From positions 33,888 through 97,887 of the forward strand of contig DATFYE010000063.1 of NCBI GenBank assembly GCA_035315185.1: a DNA stretch of 64,000 nt, written 5' to 3'. Origin of the DNA: JADGQN01 sp035315185 (GTDB lineage: Bacteria > Desulfobacterota > Syntrophorhabdia > Syntrophorhabdales > WCHB1-27). The notes beneath the pieces were generated by a model. The model worked only from the letters and a program-made list of their open reading frames with translations. It was not told the DNA's origin and searched no databases. This document shows, piece by piece, positions 60,274-64,000 of the stretch (within the stretch, counting starts at the first letter, position 1; each line of letters begins with the position of its first letter). Position numbers and translations under genes: made by a program.

Positions 60274-61044
60274 TCAAAACCTCATCTCGGGCATGGCCTT
60301 TTTTACCCTGGCTACATAGTAGTTCCAGGCTCTGTCTGTCCCGGCAACAGACCGGATCTTCGCCTCTTCATAAGAAACATATTTCGGCTGACCCAGTTGC
60401 GCTGCTGCTAGTTGAATCACCGTATTATCCCGCAAAATGACAGCTGCCTGTACCACAGACGGGATGCTGTCGCCTACGACATTGTACCCATGACCGCGCA
60501 TCAACATGCCCCTTGATTTACCGAGAAGCCGCGCTACCCGTTCACCTTCTTCCCGCGTGGTTACCAGCATCCCTGTTGATCCGGGCGATGTGAAGTCGTA
60601 CCCATCGTACACCGGTACACCCTCGTAAAATAATGTAGCCATATGCGTGATCGGTCGGAACGGAAGATCGATCACTGAGAGCGTAACGATCGGAATCGGA
60701 TGTGCATGTACAACAGCATTGACATCAGCGCGTGCTTTGAAAATGGCACCGTGGATGATCCGCTCCGAATAAGGTTTCAGGCTGGTCTTCGTTACAACGT
60801 TTCCATCGAGGTCGACCTCCAGGATGTCCTTGCGCGTCACCGTTTCGGGTGCGATGGCGTGCGAAATAAAAAACGTTTCGCGGTTCTCGGGGTTCCTCAC
60901 GCTTACATGTCCCAGATAATCGAAGATCCCCTCATGAGAGAGGATTCTGTTTGCGAGAACCAGTTGACTGACAGCTTCTCTGGCTGTTTTCGGGTTTGGA
61001 TTATAATCGTTCCGGCTTGAAGAGCCTTTTCTATTTTTCTCCAT
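60274..61044 (-). CDS. Class II aldolase/adducin family protein
   Basis: A 256-residue zinc-dependent aldolase-fold protein. It has Glu/His residues expected for the metal site (YSERIIHGAIFKARADVNAVVHAHP and LMRGHGYNVVG). Besides fuculose/ribulose phosphate aldolases, this family includes aromatic-acid decarboxylases such as 3,4-dihydroxyphthalate decarboxylase, and there is a dihydroxyphthalate-decarboxylase-like gene nearby. The substrate is unproven. It lies 34 bp after the transporter gene on the same strand. Confidence 0.85.
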   Translation of the reverse strand: MEKNRKGSSSRNDYNPNPKTAREAVSQLVLANRILSHEGIFDYLGHVSVRNPENRETFFISHAIAPETVTRKDILEVDLDGNVVTKTSLKPYSERIIHGAIFKARADVNAVVHAHPIPIVTLSVIDLPFRPITHMATLFYEGVPVYDGYDFTSPGSTGMLVTTREEGERVARLLGKSRGMLMRGHGYNVVGDSIPSVVQAAVILRDNTVIQLAAAQLGQPKYVSYEEAKIRSVAGTDRAWNYYVARVKKAMPEMRF

Positions 61045-61078
61045 GCTTGCCTCCTCTCACTAGTTAAGGGCTGTGTGA

Positions 61079-62533
61079 TCAACGGAACGTCAGGCCGATA
61101 AGAGGCCAGTACCACGGCAGTATTACCAGGAGCATAAACGATTCGACGAAGAAAAGCCCCAGTCCGAATTTGAACAAATCCTTGGTGGAAAAATAACCGA
61201 ACGCATAGCCCACGACCAGCACAGACATCTGGTAGACAAAAACCTTACCACCCGCTGAAAACGTCCAGAGCAACCCGAGCGTCAGGGGATTGAAGCCTTC
61301 CTTGACGCAAAACTGCATCAAAGCAGGGAGCGTTGCCACCAGCATGGAAGCCTCGTTTCCTAGAAAGAGATGAAAGATGTTGGCGTACCAGTACATGAGC
61401 ATGGGCGCAATAACGGAGGACGAGTGAAGGACGGGCGTCATCCACTTGAACAGGGCTGCGGTGAGAGTCTTCAGGATCTCGGTGTCGGCCATCACGTAGC
61501 CCATACACATGGCGCCGGCAAGGAAGATGACAGGATGAAAATTGGCCTTTTGGAAATCTTCTTTCTTCAGTGCGCCGACGACGGGGAGACAGGCAAAAAG
61601 ACCTGCTGTCAATCCTATCTTGGATGCCGACATATGGTGCCAGTGGTCGGTCATCCAGAGCAGCGTGGCGATTCCAAGGATAGCTATTGCCTTAAGCTCC
61701 GCTGCCGATATTCGTCCCATTGCGGCGAGTTGTGCCCGGCAGTATTCCTCACCTCCTTCGAGCGTCCGCTTCTCGGGTGGGAAGAGTTTCATAATCAAGT
61801 ACCAGCTCGCGATGATCGTCAAAAGTGCCAGAGGAGCAAAGGCAATTAACCACATCCCGTAGGTCACCTGGGCCTTCCCGATCGATTCGATGAGACCCTT
61901 CGCCAGAACGGCAGTTGCTCCGGCGATCACAAACTTGTCGAAGAGGCTCGCCTGATAGGTCATGGCAAGCATCAGGCCTCGACCAACGTTGCTTCCTTTT
62001 GCCATGCCATAGGTTTGCAACATCCCTATAGAGATTGCACACAGGATGAGGCACCTGGCAACACCTGAGGGTAATATGAACGTCAGCAAAAAATTGAGCA
62101 CCATCATGCCGCCAAGGATTTTGGGGTAACTTGTGCCCAGCCGCAACACGATGTTGTACGCTACTCTTTTGGCCAGACCTGTGGAATCGGCCATGACACC
62201 GAGCAGGAGGATGCCCAACACATACCATGGTGTGTCGCTGGTAAAACCGGAAAAAGATTTTGTCATGGGAATGTTGGCCCAGATCCAGAAGAGCAAACAT
62301 CCTACAAGGGCCGTTGCCGCGAGCGGAAGCGCCTCGGTAATCCACATTACCAGCATGAGAATGGTTACCGCGAATGCACGGCGACCGACTTCAGAACTTA
62401 CAATCGGCAAGAAGTAGACGGCAGCCCCCAGCGCTACTGCCAGCAAAATAAAAAGGAAGCGCTTCAGTTCCGGATTGATAGCTCGACTGCCGGCGCCTTC
62501 CTGGACCGCGACTGTTGCTTCAACCTTGCTCAT
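61079..62533 (-). CDS. DASS/SLC13-type anion:Na+ symporter
   Basis: A 484-residue membrane protein with about 11-12 hydrophobic segments. It has the RRAFAVTILMLVMWITEALPLAATALVGCLLFW pattern and helix-hairpin motifs typical of dicarboxylate/sulfate transporters (SNxGRGLMLAMTYQASLFDKFVIAGA; GNEASMLVATLPALMQF). It could import dicarboxylates including aromatic ones such as phthalates; this is inference from the neighbours. Confidence 0.88.
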   Translation of the reverse strand: MSKVEATVAVQEGAGSRAINPELKRFLFILLAVALGAAVYFLPIVSSEVGRRAFAVTILMLVMWITEALPLAATALVGCLLFWIWANIPMTKSFSGFTSDTPWYVLGILLLGVMADSTGLAKRVAYNIVLRLGTSYPKILGGMMVLNFLLTFILPSGVARCLILCAISIGMLQTYGMAKGSNVGRGLMLAMTYQASLFDKFVIAGATAVLAKGLIESIGKAQVTYGMWLIAFAPLALLTIIASWYLIMKLFPPEKRTLEGGEEYCRAQLAAMGRISAAELKAIAILGIATLLWMTDHWHHMSASKIGLTAGLFACLPVVGALKKEDFQKANFHPVIFLAGAMCMGYVMADTEILKTLTAALFKWMTPVLHSSSVIAPMLMYWYANIFHLFLGNEASMLVATLPALMQFCVKEGFNPLTLGLLWTFSAGGKVFVYQMSVLVVGYAFGYFSTKDLFKFGLGLFFVESFMLLVILPWYWPLIGLTFR

Positions 62534-62672
62534 AAGACCCCCTTGCTTTCTGTCAGCGCTTCTTACTTCAGCCGCTGCGCCGAAAGATCAAACGCAATTC
62601 TCAATGCGGCGCGCCTTCAACACGTCCTCTGTGTCTTTCAGAGCCCGAGCCTGGCCGACCACGGGGCGGAGC

Positions 62673-63659
62673 CTATATTTTGAACTCGTCGAAGGTCTCC
62701 GGCGCAAAGAGCTCCTCTATGGTTATCCTTCGAGCAGACAAGCCCTGCTCGAAGGAGTACTCGCACATGGCCTCGATCGTCTCCCTGTTCTTCTCTATGC
62801 CGTAGGGCCACCAGTCATCACCCATGATTTTACGTGTCTCATCCACGTGCCACAAGAGCCATGGCAGAGTAGCCCCAAGCGCGTAGGTCTGCTGAAGGCT
62901 CCTCACCGCGATGTCCTTTGAAGCGGTTAATGCTTTGTAGAGGGACATGGCAACCCACGGATTCTCCTCGTACACGGCCCGCTTTATGACTACGGTATGC
63001 ATGATAGGGAAGATCCGCGTCTTCTGGTAATAGGCTTTCTCCGTCTCCATGTTGAAAAGGTGCGCCACGTTGGGAGAGCCCTTGGTGAAGCACGAGGGGT
63101 CGCGCCCAGTGAAAAGGGCGTCGATCTCGCCCGCATCCAGCATCTGGGAGAGGGTGCGGTCCGGCGGTATCGGCTGGTAGTCCACGTCAGGGGGGAGATC
63201 GAGCCGGAGCTTCTCCTTCCTTCCCGGTTTCTCTATGCCCCCGCTCCTCCAGTGTATCTCACGCGGGTGGACCCCGTACTCGTGCTGGAATATGCCCCTG
63301 AGCCACAGGGCTGCCGTGATCTGGTACTCGGGAAGGCCCACGGTCTTTCCCCGGAGGTCTTCGGGACGGGCTATCCCCTTGTGCACATTGATGAATGCGC
63401 TGGCGTGGCGGAAGAACCTCGAAGTGAACACGGGGATGGCGATGAACCTGTCGTCCCCACGGGAGCGCGCCATCGTGTAGGAAGAGAATGACATCTCACA
63501 GCCGTCGAACTCCTGATGGCGGAGCTGCCGCCAGAAGATCTCCTCTACCTCGAGGGCGATAAAGTTGAGGTCCATGCCCTCCGGGGCCACGGTCCCGTTC
63601 ATAAGCGGCTGCACCCGGTCGTAGGGTGCGCAGGCAAAGGTAAACCTGAGTCTCTTCAT
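62673..63659 (-). CDS. 4,5-dihydroxyphthalate decarboxylase-like/periplasmic-binding-fold protein
   Basis: A 328-residue NMT1-like protein of the 4,5-dihydroxyphthalate decarboxylase family (RFTFACAPYDRVQPLMNGTVAPEGMDLNF..; FDGCEMSFSSYTMARSRGD; DLRGKTVGLPEYQITAALWLRGIFQHEYGV). Many relatives bear this name without being proven decarboxylases. It has no signal peptide, so a cytoplasmic enzyme is likelier than a transporter-binding protein. ATG 63659 has a GGAGGGAG site. Confidence 0.82.
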   Translation of the reverse strand: MKRLRFTFACAPYDRVQPLMNGTVAPEGMDLNFIALEVEEIFWRQLRHQEFDGCEMSFSSYTMARSRGDDRFIAIPVFTSRFFRHASAFINVHKGIARPEDLRGKTVGLPEYQITAALWLRGIFQHEYGVHPREIHWRSGGIEKPGRKEKLRLDLPPDVDYQPIPPDRTLSQMLDAGEIDALFTGRDPSCFTKGSPNVAHLFNMETEKAYYQKTRIFPIMHTVVIKRAVYEENPWVAMSLYKALTASKDIAVRSLQQTYALGATLPWLLWHVDETRKIMGDDWWPYGIEKNRETIEAMCEYSFEQGLSARRITIEELFAPETFDEFKI

Positions 63660-63868
63660 GGTGGTTCTCCCTCCTTCCAATCGGTATGGGGCCCTACGCC
63701 GTCTCCCCTCCGCCCTTCATTTAGCCACGCTCGTTCTGTTCTCCACGTTCATCCCAGCACTTCGATTGTACCATGGGGTCGTTCACTGTCAAGCACTTCT
63801 TGGTGCCACGAGATTGTACGATTTGCCAAAGGAATTAATACGGTACGGCAAGTCGAAAAAAATAAACG
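63660..63868. other. Intergenic stretch, nothing recognised
   Basis: A lower-GC gap between the decarboxylase-like gene and the right-edge transposase fragment. I see no gene or clear promoter. Confidence 0.3.
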
Positions 63869-63890
63869 ACCCTGTAGCAAGCTACAGGGT
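63869..63890 (-). terminator. Perfect hairpin after the transposase fragment
   Basis: ACCCTGTAGC-AA-GCTACAGGGT is a perfect ten-pair stem. On the minus strand it directly follows the stop at 63892 and is followed by TTTATTTTTTT, so it may be an intrinsic terminator. It may also be the subterminal hairpin of an IS200/IS605-type element. Confidence 0.6.
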
Positions 63891-63891
63891 A

Positions 63892-64000
63892 TTAAAGCTC
63901 AAAAAGCGGTAACGATCTGAGGTCTTGTTTTGGTAACCCTTGTTTCTGGACATACCTTTCTACTGTTTTCCAGTCAGCTCTTTCTCCTACGGTTGCTACG
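63892..64000 (-). CDS. Probable IS200/IS605-type transposase TnpA, C-terminal part
   Basis: The minus-strand frame entering from the right edge reads VATVGERADWKTVERY, then VQKQG to a Leu-Phe-Glu-Leu end and TAA (35 residues in the window). The ..TVG..(E/D)...V.RY(V/I).(N/K)QG..L.LF pattern resembles the C-terminus of single-domain Y1 (HUH) transposases. The catalytic part lies outside the window. Confidence 0.5.
   Translation of the reverse strand, partial: VATVGERADWKTVERYVQKQGLPKQDLRSLPLFEL

Overview
The window is a densely packed stretch of a moderately GC-rich bacterial chromosome. The gene content suggests a strictly anaerobic, probably syntrophic, aromatic-compound-degrading bacterium of the former Deltaproteobacteria, with the Syntrophorhabdus group as best guess. 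This is inferred from an in-frame-UGA selenoprotein, two stand-alone Mo/W-bisMGD oxidoreductases plus FdhD, a NuoEFG/Nfn-type soluble electron-transfer operon, a benzoate-CoA-ligase-like enzyme, a diene-hydratase-like crotonase and several aromatic-acid decarboxylase-like proteins. No rRNA, tRNA or CRISPR array was seen.

Layout. Positions 1-10,050 hold housekeeping genes: SPOUT methyltransferase-rplS-rnhB-yraN-larB-larC on +, converging with a DUF721 gene-metG-ricT-holB-tmk-efp-M24 peptidase-TPR operon on -. Positions 10,200-25,250 hold a universal stress protein, an Rrf2 regulator, radA, a TIM-barrel protein, a second M24 peptidase, a crotonase and a Mo-oxidoreductase, then 3-hydroxyacyl-CoA dehydrogenase, fdhD, a DUF89 protein, an SdhA-like flavoprotein and three membrane or secreted proteins ending in a site-2 protease. 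Positions 25,380-27,666 hold a frameshifted cation-transporter remnant, mscL with a zinc-ribbon tail, and a class II photolyase. Positions 27,837-34,823 hold a tightly coupled nuoE-nuoF-nuoG-nfnA-nfnB operon. Positions 35,070-36,962 are an accessory patch: an IS481-type element and a foreign-looking DNA-binding protein gene. Positions 37,191-43,982 are an SOS mutagenesis locus (imuB, DUF6504, four-helix-bundle protein, dnaE2, and lexA nearby). Positions 43,974-46,724 hold a selenocysteine-containing GrdB-like/GrdE-like pair. Positions 46,761-56,658 are a mixed set (CtpA protease, carbonic anhydrase, aryl-CoA ligase, beta-CASP nuclease, SDR, nitroreductase, radical SAM, lipoprotein). Positions 56,807-63,659 are a candidate aromatic-acid catabolic region (amidohydrolase, Mo-oxidoreductase, class II aldolase, DASS transporter, 4,5-dihydroxyphthalate-decarboxylase-like protein). 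The right edge cuts into a probable IS200/IS605-type transposase gene.

Three non-genic layers stand out. First, a palindromic element of about 125 bp occurs at least four times, with terminal arms that differ between copies but stay complementary within each copy; one copy lies in frame inside dnaE2. Second, many intergenic gaps hold arrays of 7-bp repeats: the sequence differs from site to site but the period is always seven, and arms are often paired as inverted repeats. One array encodes the N-terminus of the DUF6504 protein. Third, several regulated genes (rrf2, imuB, lexA) have good promoters placed so close to the ATG that their mRNAs should be almost leaderless.

Most noteworthy are the orphan GrdB/GrdE-like selenoprotein pair, with altered catalytic residues and a SECIS-like hairpin, and the five-gene NuoEFG-NfnAB operon, which could encode an electron-bifurcating transhydrogenase.
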